Shown piece after piece: positions 34,253 to 47,750 of a stretch of DNA of 64,000 bases. A program made the position numbers and the translations under genes. This stretch comes from Ligustrum vulgare (taxonomy: Eukaryota > Streptophyta > Magnoliopsida > Lamiales > Oleaceae). Location: positions 13,057,501 to 13,121,500 of the forward strand of contig OY743190.1 in the NCBI GenBank assembly GCA_963555705.1. Reading direction: 5' to 3'. Each line of letters begins with the position of its first letter. Positions within the stretch are counted from its first letter, which is position 1. The notes below the pieces were generated by a model, which was not told where the DNA came from, searched no databases, and saw only the letters and a list, made by a program, of their open reading frames with translations.

Positions 34253-36437
34253 TATGCATGTTCTTTTTAAAAATCATGTTCCAGGGTCCGGTTATAGATT
34301 ATCTCATCTACCCCATAGCGCTTATAATTTCAATAATCCGAATATCGATAAAATAGTCATAACACATCAGATTACATAGGACTATTTTATCATCTAGGGC
34401 TTCTACACCCCTGTCATCTTTCACCATGTTCAACTCCAATAGGGATATTAGATCACCATGTCGTTCCTTACAACCATCGGAGTCACAAGGTGCTCTCGAC
34501 ATCATTAACATCATCCATGACACATCAGATTATATAAGACTATTTCATCCTCTAGGGCTTCTACATCTCTATCATCTTCACCCTGTTTAACTCCAATAGG
34601 GATATTAGATCAACATATAGTTCCTCACAACCCTCAAAGATGCAAGGTGCTCCCGACAACATCAACATCGATATCCAAACAACACATTGATTACCAAAGG
34701 GGCTTGAGTTTAAATCTATAATCCTCACCCACAAAACATTTCTTTATGCATTACTTCCTTTATGATTCATTATCTATCAAATGTCATTGCATTTCAAAAC
34801 ATGAACTGAATGTCATTTTATCCAAACATGTTTCACATTATGAAAGGGTGTGTCGAATATTCACTTTATTGGACAATTAACTCAAATAATCATATTCAAC
34901 TCATGTTCCGTATAAAGATATCCAACTCACGTATAATAAATTATATAATTCATAAAAACATATTCAACTTACTTCATTAATCAAATACTTCAAATAAAAC
35001 ATATTCAACTAATTCAAATAAACACATCCCACTCACTTATTATTCAACTAACCCAAATAAAAACATTCATAATGAATCAACTAATTTAAATAGCATATCC
35101 AACTCACATCATAAATTAAATATTTCAAAAAAAAATATCCGACTCACTGTTTAATGGATGAATATATCCATAACGCCTTTTAGAATTGTTTTTTTTTTGG
35201 AATGGAAGTTTTTCGGCTAGCTTCGGATGAAGTGTGTGGAGAAATAAGGGTATAATTCCTAGTATATAAATCTACATAAGTTGAACAATACATTAACAAA
35301 AAGATAATTGAATCAAGAATTCAACGAACTTTACGGATTGTAAATCGGAGTTGTAAATCAAAAGTTATGGCTGAATAAAGTTTGGTTGACACGCCATTCA
35401 TTTGGTGTCGACAGTCGATCCCAAAGTGTCAGAAAGCAATTTTTCATCGTTTTAAGCCCAGATGAATATAGTGTCAGCACCAAATATCTAGGTGTCGATA
35501 CCAAGCATATTTTCATAATATGAAACATCAAAATCTTGATCGCTTTGATCCAAAATCATTAGTTTTGATAAGAGGTTTTGATAAAAACATGTTTGCCAAT
35601 GAAAAGAATGAATTATAACGGATTGAAACATGATTTTGGCATGAGATCCTTACCTAGGATTTTGAAGATGAAGAATGATTCTGGCAACGTTTCTTTCCTT
35701 GATTTTCAGTTGTGTGATTTATATTTTATATCTTTAGGTATTTATAGGATCAAACAGATGCAGACAAATAATAAACCATGTTGTAGAGGATTTTTCACAT
35801 TGTACTTAAGGGCTAAGTTAAGACTTGGTTGATATCTTCAAGTTGGAGGTGTGAAGGAGTTAACATGAAAGGAGGAGCTATCACACAAAGCTTGGAAGTG
35901 CTGCAGTGGAATCCTAGGCCAACAACTCATGCTTGCTTATCTAAGAATCACAGTTTTGGAAGGCCATGTTGGACCTTGAATTCGAGATAGTAAATGATGT
36001 CAAAACCTTGAGTTCCTAATACCATTTCAAATAACTTACAATGCACTTTCACGTGCAATTTACAATATAAGAAATAGTTAAACAAGGAGGAAGTTATGAC
36101 TTGTCGAGTAAATCACTCGAAACTAGTTTTCTTAACTGTTTGGTAAAGTGCTAACTTTAAAAATTCACCGCATGGTGTCCATTGGTCGAACTAAGAAACG
36201 GATTTCAGATTCTCGAAGCTCGTTTCGATAACTTGTTCGCACATATATCATATGTATTAAAATGAGGTCGGAAGGAATCGAAAAAATCTCGGGAAGAGAT
36301 GCACTTAAACAAGTTTTTCGTAACTTTTCATTTAATTAATTTTTTTTTAAATTCCACAATAATAAAATAAATTCTACAAATAACTTCTTGCGTCATAATG
36401 GACAATTAAGAACGTCATATTTTTTCCAGTCATTACA
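34253..36437 (-). mobile_element. Solo LTR of family 3, 5'-end segment (3 of 3)
   Basis: Inverted, diverged homologue of 31814-33740; ends CATTACA at 36437, followed by TSD copy GTCAT (36438-36442) that pairs with 5857-5861. Also carries GGTGTCGA-type palindromes (35385-35505). The left boundary is blurred by similar ATGCAT-rich sequence on both sides. Confidence 0.75.
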
Positions 36438-36442
36438 GTCAT

Positions 36443-36638
36443 TCTCACTTTTGATATCTCGATTGATAGAACGTTCTACTACTGACACTTGAAAAAGTAG
36501 CTTTTTAAGGTCTCTCATATTGTATTGTACTGTATTAGACCAGACAAATCTATTGAGTGAGGTGCGAACGCAGTTGAATAAATGCTGTAAAAAGCGATAC
36601 CTTGCGGCATGGAATGTTATTTCTTCTTCCTCTAGAAT
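36443..36638 (-). pseudogene. Middle part of an unidentified reading frame split by two solo LTRs
   Basis: Between the two solo LTRs lies 196 bp of non-LTR sequence. With each LTR and one TSD copy removed, the minus strand reads from ATG at 47879, through this segment, to a TGA at 5820-5818: 123 codons without a stop, in frame across both junctions. Visible pieces include MSWRSEIKTNTQWTVKKAF, RYRFLQHLFNCVRTSLNRF and LLFQVSVVERSINRDIKSE. I do not recognise the protein. It may be an exon or a coding remnant in a small DNA transposon. Confidence 0.45.
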
Positions 36639-37170
36639 TGTAACACCCCAAGTTTAAGAGTCTAAAACCTAGGCGTGTTAACTTCCATTCACATTAAATG
36701 CGGAATTAAATCGTTTACACAATTAAAATTTTCATTTATCTATTGTAAAATTTTAATGAAACTTCGGTAGAGTCTCCTCTATAAATTGGACATAACCAAC
36801 CTGTAGAGGGACATCAAAACCATTTTAAAAATTTAAAACATCAATCACATCTCAATCACATTCGTAATGGCCAAAACCAATTCATTCATTCCCCAACTCC
36901 TCAAGCATAAGATTTTCCAAAAATATCAACAGACATTGACAAATGAAATAAGAAGTAATTTAATCTCTAATACGTCATCCATACTTAATTAAAACCAACT
37001 TCAACCAAACAATTATCAATAATAATGAATTAAGGAATAAATTTAAATAATAACTTGAATAAATTTAACTTTATTAAATAATGGCGACAGCGGGTACTGT
37101 CTGAGTCAGTCGCCGAGTGCTCCCCTCTGATCATCTAATTTTCATCACCTGAAATGTTGGGGAGGGATTG
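36639..37170 (-). mobile_element. Solo Tekay-type LTR, segment 1
   Basis: Starts TGTAACACCCC after TSD AGAAT (36634-36638). Diverged relative of 20104-20640. Interrupted at GGAGGGATTG by LOG element B, exactly where the intact relatives read GGAGGGATTGGGGTGAGC. Confidence 0.9.
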
Positions 37171-38881
37171 TATGACGACCCGAATTCTCGACCATTCGAG
37201 TGCCACTAAAAGTGACTCATATCATATTATCGAGACTTAAATAGAAATGTAAAATTATTCAAAAGAATAATTAGAATCCCATAATTTTATTTGTGAATAA
37301 AAATAGAACATAATTTTCTTACATAAAGTTCAACATAATTATCTCATCAATCTTAACCACTTTTGCCACTTCCATGTTGACCGCCTCGAACCTTCAATTA
37401 TCTGAAAATGGTAAATATCGTGGAGTGAGATTTATAAAATCCCAGTAAGTATACCAAGCATAAATTTTCTTTTGAAAGCATATGGATCATTTTCATCATA
37501 ACATAGGATAGGATCGAAATACTCATAAACATAGGGAGACACAAGAATTTTACCGAACTTAAATGGCAAGAATTCTTATGTGTAGCGCTACTAAACTCCG
37601 GTCCCCTTAGCATAATCATAAACATATCATATGGAACCCATAACAATCTTGTGAGATTGATTTCATAGCAATGATCCAAACATTTTCATAAAAACATAAG
37701 ATATACTTACTTTTCATAAAAACATAAGGTGTATTTACCTTTCATAAAAACATACTTACTTTTCATAAAAACATAAGATATACTTACTTGTCATAAAAAC
37801 ATACTTACTTTTCATAAAAACATAAGGTGTATTTACCTTTCATAAAAACATACTTACTTTTCATAAAAACATAAGATATACTTACTTGTCATAAAAACAT
37901 ACTTACTTTTCATAAAAACATAAGGTGTATTTACCTTTCATAAAAACATACTTACTTTTCATAAAAACATAAGATATACTTACTTGTCATAAAAACATAC
38001 TTACTTTTCATAAAAACATAAGGTGTATTTACCTTTCATAAAAACATACTTACTTTTCATAAAAACATAAGATATACTTACCTTTTAAAAGATTAAAATG
38101 AAGTGTAGTAGTAAATGGACCAAAACTTTCTTGACCACCTTGAATTTCTCTTACTTGTGGATTTTGTCAAGAGATTGGAAATAAGTGTATATGTGTAGAG
38201 TTGTGTGTAAAAGAGATGGGTTTAAATAGATGTATAAAGTTGGCATATTGTAAACATAATCATTCAATTCTATTAATTTTAACACATCCTTTTCTTAAAG
38301 TAAAGCACCATTCATATACTTTTCCATATTTATACAAATATTATGCTCTTCATGATTACATATAATGGAGTCTTATCAACCATTCATATACTTTTCCATA
38401 TTTATACAAATATTATGCTCTTCATGATTACATATAATGGAATCTTATCAACCATTCATATACTTTTCCATATTTATACAAATATTATGCTCTTCATGAT
38501 TACATATAATGGAGTCTATAATTCATTCATATACTTTTCCATATTTATACAAATATTAAGATTCTCATAATTATTATATATAATGGAACCTCTCATGCTT
38601 GCATATATTTTCTTAATTTCAATAATAAAAATAATTTTTGTATAAATAAATATTGGGATAACATTGAATTAAGTACTTGGACTTAATATACTTTAAATCA
38701 AGAGAATGGAGATATTTTTAGAAATTCGGAATTTAATTTAAAATCGAACGATCTCGATTATTTCTTGACTTGGATATACGAATACGTCGTGGCGTTAACT
38801 TAATAAAAATGGGTGAAATAGTAGCGACACGATTTTCTATTAAAATAATTATTAATCGCGTAAAAATTCTTGGTCGCTACA
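37171..38881 (-). repeat. LOG element B 3' LTR
   Basis: 1711 bp, the shortest of the six, with four 72-bp units (38310-38560) and the minisatellite at about 37680-38085. Polypurine tract TTAAGGGGGTAA (minus) follows at 38885-38896. Confidence 0.9.
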
Positions 38882-39811
38882 AACTTACCCCCTTAAAATA
38901 ATTTCGTCCTCGAAATTAAACTTACTTGATCTTATGATTTCTGAACACTTAATCAGAATCTCTTCTTCTTCTTCTTATGTAGCATCATCGCTACCATATT
39001 TAACCCAACCATATTTAACCCACTGGACTTTGACTAAATGCATCAATTTGTTTTCTTAAGACATGAACTTTTCTATCAATAATAGACATATGTCTACTCA
39101 TAAATTCTTCTGAATCAAAATGAAAATCCCCAATCGTATGTGATATTTCATCATATCTTGTAGTACTCATGTAACCTGTCACTTATCATCGTATCATGTA
39201 ACCTCAAATATTCGTATTAATATCTCTAAAATTTCAATAAATCTTTACTAACATATCATACCATAATAATTTGTCATTTCTTCTTATCACCAAATATCCC
39301 AAAATAATTAAAACGATTACCTGAATATTCTCTATGTAATATACCCAAACATGTTATTCACATATCAACATAATCATCAGTTTATCTTTCCAATATTTGT
39401 AACCCAAAATTTCTGCAAAATTCAATAAACAAATATCTCCCAAATAATTAAAATTCTTAACTCAAATATCATAACATTTCCCGTAAGGTATTCCTTTCAC
39501 TTGCACAAACTTATTAATCCTGATTCAATACAGTCCTTATTTCACTTTCACGTATCCCCGTATTATTTCTATACCTTGATTATTATATCAAAATATCAGT
39601 ACCCAAAATCCAAGAAAATATTCCATATCTCAAATCCCGTCATCATCAAATCTTCCTTTTATCAAGAAAGTAAACGGCGCATAACTCTTGTTCCCTCTTT
39701 TCCATTATTCTATTCCGCGCTTTCTTGCTGGAATCAATATCACGCGGATTTCCTCCGATCCTTAATGCTTTTAAATAGTTCATGCTGGGAAGAGGTTAGA
39801 TCCATCAAAAC

Positions 39812-40363
39812 ATGGATATCATTCTTACAAACATTCGCAAGTATTATTCCAGTCTTCCAATGAATGATCTGAGGAAAATTTATCGAATAAGACTCGAAAG
39901 ATTGAGGTTGCTGATGGCTCATGGTGTTTCAGAAGATGTTCGCTGGTTGATCGAAGCAAAGGTTCGACTATCTGGTGAATTACTTATGACATTTCCAAAG
40001 CACATGCCTGGTTTAGGCAAAAGCACCTTCGCAAAGAAACGAAGAGCAAAAAGGCTGAATGGTTGCTACAAATGTGCTCGTTGGAACTGTGATACTCGTT
40101 GCAAAACAGTAGGATATTCTTCTACTAATCGGGATGATAAAATCAAATTCATAAAGGGTGGACTGAGTAAGGAGTCTTTGGATGATATTCGACTGACTCT
40201 TGAGACGCACCCAAGTGGTTATGTGCAACGTGAACTTTTCTCCTTATACGCTCAGTTTAACGGGGACAAAAATCGTTATAGTCTCCAAAATATAATAGCA
40301 AAAGATCCTGTTTGCCAGTCTGTTTTACAAAATGAGGCTTCTGGCAGTTCATCAATGATATAA
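39812..40363 (+). CDS. Basic Cys4 protein (element B)
   Basis: 183 residues, open throughout. Same layout as the copy at 24315: basic KKRRAKRL patch then CYKCARWNCDTRC. C-terminus ends ASGSSSMI, shared with copy C and different from A. It differs from C at one position I can see (SGELL versus SGELP near residue 58). Function unknown; nucleic-acid binding is inferred. Confidence 0.7.
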   Translation: MDIILTNIRKYYSSLPMNDLRKIYRIRLERLRLLMAHGVSEDVRWLIEAKVRLSGELLMTFPKHMPGLGKSTFAKKRRAKRLNGCYKCARWNCDTRCKTVGYSSTNRDDKIKFIKGGLSKESLDDIRLTLETHPSGYVQRELFSLYAQFNGDKNRYSLQNIIAKDPVCQSVLQNEASGSSSMI

Positions 40364-40700
40364 GGTAAATCTCTTGATACACATTTAAAATATTTTGCTG
40401 TTTTCTTTCACGCGTTTTGGAAATAAAATATATTTTCCTTTCTCGAGTTTTGATAAAGCTGGAAATAAATATATTTTCCTTTCTCGAGGTTTGATAAAGC
40501 TGGAAATAAATCACCGAAAGGTGATATCTTTGGTAAAACAGTCAAAAGTTGGCCGATTTTGTCAAAAGTAAATCTTTACTTTTTCAGAATCAATGAAAAA
40601 CAGTAAGTTTTTCCGACTTTAAATAGCCAAACATATTTCATAGTTCAGGCATCCCAAAATCACATCTTCTTCGTAAGTTTTCTCTTCTATACTATCAAAG

Positions 40701-41354
40701 ATGGAAGCACCAAAACTTCGACAGATCAAAACTATTTGTGTATTTTGTGGATCAAAAGTGGGGAAAGGCTTCAGTTAACTAGAAGCGGCCGTAGATCTTG
40801 GAAAGAAACTGGGGGAAAAAGGTATCACTCTTGTGTATGGGGGTGGTAGCAGTGGTCTAATGGGTTGTGTTTCCCAATCTGCTCTTGCAGAGAAATCAAA
40901 AGTAATCGGTGTCATACCTGTCCCTTTGGTAGATGTTGCAGGAAAAACACGAGGGCATGAAGTTCAAACCTTATCCATCCATGAACGCATAACTTGTATG
41001 CTATATGGTTCTGATGCCTTTATAGCCCTGCCCGGAGGTTTTGGTACCTTAGAAGAAATCTTTAACATTACCTCGTGGGCTCAACTAGATCTCCATACTA
41101 AGCCTATTGGGCTTCTGAATGTTAACAATTTCTTTGATGGCTTGTTAACCTTTCTTGATTATGCTGTGGAACAGGGATTCATCTCTCCATTTTCCAGAAG
41201 ACTCCTTATTTCTGCTCCTACTATTGATGAACTACTGGATAAGCTGCAGTCATATATCTCAATACAAGATCCAGCAGGGGTTAAGATAGATTGGTCGCAA
41301 GGAAGGGGAATCAAGCGAAAATGGAGTCCGGTTAATGTAAACTTAACTTTATGA
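40701..41354 (+). pseudogene. LOG: LOG gene with a nonsense codon (element B)
   Basis: Full-length 218-codon frame, identical in plan to copies A and C, but TAT at codon 26 has become TAA (40776-40778). The rest is undamaged, including PGGFGTLEE and HERITCM. Re-initiation at the next in-frame methionine (LMG, about residue 54) would lose the Rossmann start and part of YGGGSSGLMG, so no active enzyme is expected. Confidence 0.93.
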
Positions 41355-42314
41355 ATCTTAGAATAGGTGGGGGTAGAGTACGGAGTATTCTTACTCTCGA
41401 GACACCCCTCTAATTTCCTAGGATTTTCCTTAATGTTTAAATCTTGTGTGTACCTCAAAGGTTCCAGGTGGTAGATTACGGAGTATTCTTACTCTTGAAA
41501 CACACCTTTTTGAAGGTTTCTTTATTTCCTCAAAAGGTCAGAGGTGGTAGGATACGGCTACTCCGGAAACACATCTCTCAATTTGAGGAATTTCCCATGT
41601 TACTTTCTTTTGCTTTTGCGTGTTTTCATGTATTTCCTTTCTAAGGTGACTCTTGTGTGTTCTCCTTATGAGAAAATAATAATATCTCTGTTATCATCTA
41701 CTAAATCTCGTTTGTGATGTAAATGAACTTGTATGTCTAACTTCAATTCTCTTAGTGATTGCATACCATACTATGCTCTTAACTCCAAACGATAAAATTC
41801 TAGGCAGAGTTTTCCTTTGAAATTTGGACTTATCCAAATCGTAAGCATACTTCATAACTCACAATAATAACTAATTGTACATTTGATCACAATTTCATCA
41901 AACTTCAATATCATCATAAATATTCCAGAAAATCAATTCATAATTCCTCAACATAGAAATTTCAAATCATAATTTCTAATATCACCATATCAAGTCCTTA
42001 TTTCTCAATAATTAAGAGCCTAAACTTTAAATCTCCAACTTCATAATTCTTCTCATAAAAATCTCAATAAAATCATATCACTTATAATCTCAACATCTCA
42101 TCATAACTTCATAAAACTGACTTTCTATTTCTCGTTTAATCTAAACGATGAATAATTCGAAAATATTATCTAGTCCTTTCTGTTGACTTCTCATACTTAG
42201 TGCCATGTCTAAAATCAATTATGCAAAGTCCATTTAGGGCTCATCATTTCTAAACTTTACGACAAAGATTATTTTGAAAATCATTCGTAAATCATATTTT
42301 TTTTTTTTTTTCAA

Positions 42315-42593
42315 AATTGAAACTTGAAGAGTGGTACCAATAATCATCCACAGTTTTTCCTTGCTTTTAAGCAAAGGTAGTGATAAAGGGATAAATTATT
42401 GAACCGAAAATTGAAACTTGAAGAGTGGTACCAATAATCATCCACAGTTTTTCCTTGCTTTTAAGCAAAGGTAGTGATAAAGGGATAAATTATTGAACCG
42501 AAAATTGAAACTTGAAGAGGAAGTACTAATAACCATCCACAGTTTTTCCCTTGTTTTTACACAAAGGTAGTGATAAAGGGATAAATTATTGTA
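42315..42593. repeat. 94-bp tandem repeat, three copies in element B
   Basis: Same unit as 27023-27215; the first two copies are identical or nearly so and the third matches the variant last copy in A (GAAGTACTAATAACC). A 15-nt T-run precedes the array. Confidence 0.85.
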
Positions 42594-43323
42594 CAATTCA
42601 TTATCAATTTTGTTTGTTTAATATATTATTCCATATATTTTGGGCTAAAGTTACAACCCAACTTAATTTCTAATTGAGTCAATCTTACTAAGCTTAATAT
42701 GAACCAAAATTCATATCAATATCCTCTATGTCTCATGATTCTACATTAAAATGAATAAATTAAAATTTAGGCTTCTATCAATTCATATCATACTCAACAT
42801 GTATATTTCACTTAAAGATTCATAACATATGAATATTTCATACTTAACATGTCTTAATAAAATCGTAAATGACTTGCAAAGCATATAACATACCTGGTTC
42901 GAGGAGTCAATACGTGGAGAGTGACATAGTAGAGTGATGAGTTAAAATATTTTTAAAAAAAAATTATTATTAATCATTTCGCATCTTTACATAAGATTGG
43001 GCCTAATTAACCCAAATAAAATTTTATCGTCAAATCTTATTTTCCTTTAGTCCCCGAACTTCTAGAAATTTATCAAAGACATCAATATAAACATCATATC
43101 ACTAACTAATTATATTCCATAAAATCTTCAGAACATTACAAACTCCCTTGCTTAAAATGAATTTTGTCCTTGAAATTCGCACATCAAATTTCATCATACT
43201 TTTCAAAATCATAACCATACTTGACATGTGAAAATTCAATTTTTTTTTTTTTTTTTTTTTTTAAGAAATAAAATTTCAAAAATCTACAGAATCGTTTTTA
43301 AAACTCTTGTCTCTGATACCAAC

Positions 43324-45204
43324 TATGACGACCCGAATTCTCGACCATTCGAGTGCCACTAAAAGTGACTCATATCATATTATCGAGACTTAAATAGAAA
43401 TGTAAAATTATTCAAAAGAATAATTAGAATCCCATAATTTTATTTGTGAATAAAAATAGAACATAATTTTCTTACATAAAGTTCAACATAATTATCTCAT
43501 CAATCTTAACCACTTTTGCCACTTCCATGTTGACCGCCTCGAACCTTCAATTATCTGAAAATGGTAAATATCGTGGAGTGAGATTTATAAAATCCCAGTA
43601 AGTATACCAAGCATAAATTTTCTTTTGAAAGCATATGGATCATTTTCATCATAACATAGGATAGGATCGAAATACTCATAAACATAGGGAGACACAAGAA
43701 TTTTACCGAACTTAAATGGCAAGAATTCTTATGTGTAGCGCTACTAAACTCCGGTCCCCTTAGCATAATCATAAACATATCATATGGAACCCATAACAAT
43801 CTTGTGAGATTGATTTCATAGCAATGATCCAAACATTTTCATAAAAACATAAGATATACTTACTTTTCATAAAAACATAAGGTGTATTTACCTTTCATAA
43901 AAACATACTTACTTTTCATAAAAACATAAGATATACTTACTTGTCATAAAAACATACTTACTTTTCATAAAAACATAAGGTGTATTTACCTTTCATAAAA
44001 ACATACTTACTTTTCATAAAAACATAAGATATACTTACTTGTCATAAAAACATACTTACTTTTCATAAAAACATAAGGTGTATTTACCTTTCATAAAAAC
44101 ATACTTACTTTTCATAAAAACATAAGGTGTATTTACCTTTCATAAAAACATACTTACTTTTCATAAAAACATAAGATATACTTACTTGTCATAAAAACAT
44201 ACTTACTTTTCATAAAAACATAAGGTATACTTACTTGTCATAAAAACATACTTACTTTTCATAAAAACATAAGGTGTATTTACCTTTCATAAAAACATAC
44301 TTACTTTTCATAAAAACATAAGATATACTTACCTTTTAAAAGATTAAAATGAAGTGTAGTAGTAAATGGACCAAAACTTTCTTGACCACCTTGAATTTCT
44401 CTTACTTGTGGATTTTGTCAAGAGATTGGAAATAAGTGTATATGTGTAGAGTTGTGTGTAAAAGAGATGGGTTTAAATAGATGTATAAAGTTGGCATATT
44501 GTAAACATAATCATTCAATTCTATTAATTTTAACACATCCTTTTCTTAAAGTAAAGCACCATTCATATACTTTTCCATATTTATACAAATATTATGCTCT
44601 TCATGATTACATATAATGGAGTCTTATCAACCATTCATATACTTTTCCATATTTATACAAATATTATGCTCTTCATGATTACATATAATGGAGTCTTATC
44701 AACCATTCATATACTTTTCCATATTTATACAAATATTATGCTCTTCATGATTACATATAATGGAATCTTATCAACCATTCATATACTTTTCCATATTTAT
44801 ACAAATATTATGCTCTTCATGATTACATATAATGGAGTCTATAATTCATTCATATACTTTTCCATATTTATACAAATATTAAGATTCTCATAATTATTAT
44901 ATATAATGGAACCTCTCATGCTTGCATATATTTTCTTAATTTCAATAATAAAAATAATTTTTGTATAAATAAATATTGGGATAACATTGAATTAAGTACT
45001 TGGACTTAATATACTTTAAATCAAGAGAATGGAGATATTTTTAGAAATTCGGAATTTAATTTAAAATCGAACGATCTCGATTATTTCTTGACTTGGCTAT
45101 ACGAATACGTCGTGGCGTTAACTTAATAAAAATGGGTGAAATAGTAGCGACACGATTTTCTATTAAAATAATTATTAATCGCGTAAAAATTCTTGGTCGC
45201 TACA
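43324..45204 (-). repeat. LOG element B 5' LTR
   Basis: 1881 bp, five 72-bp units (44565-44880). Starts TATGACGACC on the plus strand where A and C have TGTGACGACC. Confidence 0.9.
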
Positions 45205-47745
45205 GATTGGGGTGAGCTAAAGCTCAGTAAGTAAACTGTATGCATGAATGCATGCTTATGACATGAATGCTTTTTTAAAAATTCCATATATGTATCCCCT
45301 ATTTCTTTACTTTTCAGAACATTCAAACATTTCAAACTTTCACTTAGCATTTCAAAACTTTCACTTCATTTCCATCGTGAGCTCACTTGATGTAACTTCT
45401 AGTCAATCAGAATACAGTGGGAAATTTCTTATTTGGAACCAGATTACATTCACTTTCCCACCGCAAAGCGGTTTAACGTTCACTTTCCCACCGCAAAGCG
45501 GTTTAACAGTCCACCGTAAACGGTTGAACATTCCGTCGCAAAGCGACTTAATTCGGGTACGCCGGTCCCCCGCGCCCCATTTCCCACTCGCAACTTTCAT
45601 GAACTAGAAGTACACCCATTCTTTCTTTAAAAACTTGGGATACATAACTTTTGAACAAACTTCCACCTTGACACATTTCTTTCATTTAAAAACATTTCAC
45701 TTCCCAATTTCGATGCCAATGCATGCTTGATGATGCAATGACATGATAATGTGCATGCTTGAACATTCTTCATAATAACATATACTTTCACAAAGTAAAT
45801 GAAATTCATCAAAGCAAGTAAGTTGCAAGACAGTCATTTACACATAACTTTCACATTTACATTCAACTTTGATGAAAATAGGGGGAAGTTTACTTACTTG
45901 ACGTCCTTAGCATTTACCGTTATCTGGATTTGCAAGTGGAGGAACATCGGCTGCCCGTGACGTCAATGTACCAACAATCCTAGTTATATTCATTCATTAA
46001 ATAAAATATACTTTTAGTTTAAAAATCACAATCCCTATTCTTTTAATGTTAACAAAACTTCCGATCGAGATCAAGAGCTCAAATTAACCTAGGTGTGACC
46101 TTGAACTACGAACAACACATATAATATCATATTCCGAAAAAAAGGAATTAACTACACACTTTAGAAAGCTTTCTTAACTTTTAAATTTCAAACTAAAATA
46201 AATATATCAAACTTAAACCAAGGTTCACAAAGTTCTTACTAACAAATCTGACCATTCATGAAATTTTTCCCAAATCAGAAAGTTACAAATTTCAACTCAT
46301 AATTAGATATTAACAGTCTTAAATTCATAAGTCATCCAATCTAAAATTTGACATATACATATATACTTTTATTAGCACTAACCCCCGAAATTGAAATTGA
46401 CCAATTAAAATTCGAAATCATAACTGAGTGAAAATTAATAAAAACATTCATACATCCCCTTAATATTTCAAAAATTACCATTATGCTTCAAATTAAACTA
46501 GCAGTACAATTTAGAAGACATAACTTACGGATTTAGAAACTTGAAACTTCACATACGCACATTATCCAAAATTTGAAATCCACAACTGAGGTTAAAAATT
46601 CTATGTGTCTCACAATTTGATTCAAACATGTCTAAATACACTTACTCAAATCACAAACCAAATTCTAACTTGGAATTTACTTATTTATAAATCAACATAT
46701 AAACTAAACAATTAACTAACACAATTGAATTTATATTTATACCCTTTCTGCCTCAAAAATGAAACTAAACATTTTTCAGAAATTCATTTACGTTTATTCC
46801 ACTTTCCCAAATCCTAAAATTCTCAAATAAACAAATTTAAAATTCAACAATCTAATTAAGTCCAAATCTGAAATTCCTTCGTATAATGTGCCGGACCCAT
46901 ACTCGTATATTTGAAATCTGAAAATCTGTTGTGGGAATTACATATCTATATATACATATATACATACACTAATTTATGTATCGCCCAAAATATGAGCTTA
47001 ACAGATTAAAATTCTGAAATTCTACCAAAACCCAATCTGGAAAAAGTCTGAAAGCTTCATCTCAATACATACATCTAACATATATACACATATATATACA
47101 AACCCATGTGTGTGCGTGTAAAAGGTTGGGTAAAATCGTGAGTGATCGTGCGAGTGTGTGCGTGAGCGCGATGTGAGGGAGGAGCTGTTACCACAATAGT
47201 GGCTGAGGCGATGGTCACGGCAGTGGGTGGTGACCTCCGGAGGGGTGTCGGTGGCGGCGTGCCGAGAGACAGAGAGAGCGCAGAGACGGAGAGAGAGAGC
47301 GACGTCCAGAGAGGGAGAGAACGAGAGGCCGAGTGGAGAGGAGCGTGAGTGAGGGTGATTAGGTTAAGTTACGTTTTTTAATCTTTTGGAATTTGCAAAT
47401 CAGTCCCTCAACTCTCCTCTTTTGTTTAAGTAAGTCTATAAGTTCTATTTACCCTCGACTGACACCAAACTTTTCCCCCAAATTTCAAATTGGCATAATA
47501 AAATAGAAAATAACATGCTTAGGCAATAAAACAATTAATCACATAGAATTGCACGTAAATAATTAAAATAACCAATTTATAAACTTTCGAATTTGTACAT
47601 TGATCGAGACGGCGTCCAAGTACTTCCACTACAAAATAATTCCAATCATAGACGTTAAAGATCATAAAATTATAATTTATAATAACATTCACCACAATAT
47701 TACGTGAAATGTAAAATTGCAAGAAAAATGAAAAGCGGTCTTACA
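45205..47745 (-). mobile_element. Solo Tekay-type LTR, segment 2
   Basis: Resumes GATTGGGGTGAGC after element B and ends AAGCGGTCTTACA, followed by TSD copy AGAAT (47746-47750). No gag or pol on either side, hence a solo LTR. Contains a diverged four-hairpin array (45459-45548) and the GT/GA-rich tract (47100-47350) that the LTR at 6079 has lost. Confidence 0.9.
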
Positions 47746-47750
47746 AGAAT

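Larger units (their letters stand above)
37171..45204 (-). mobile_element. LOG element B
   Basis: 8.03 kb, TSD GATTG at 37166-37170 and 45205-45209. LTRs 43324-45204 (5') and 37171-38881 (3'); primer-binding site beside 43324 (minus, TGGTATCAGAGAC). In element sense both LTRs end TCATA rather than TCACA. Internal layout as in A: Cys4 gene, LOG (broken), stem-loop segments, 94-bp repeats. Much closer to C than to A. Confidence 0.93.
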
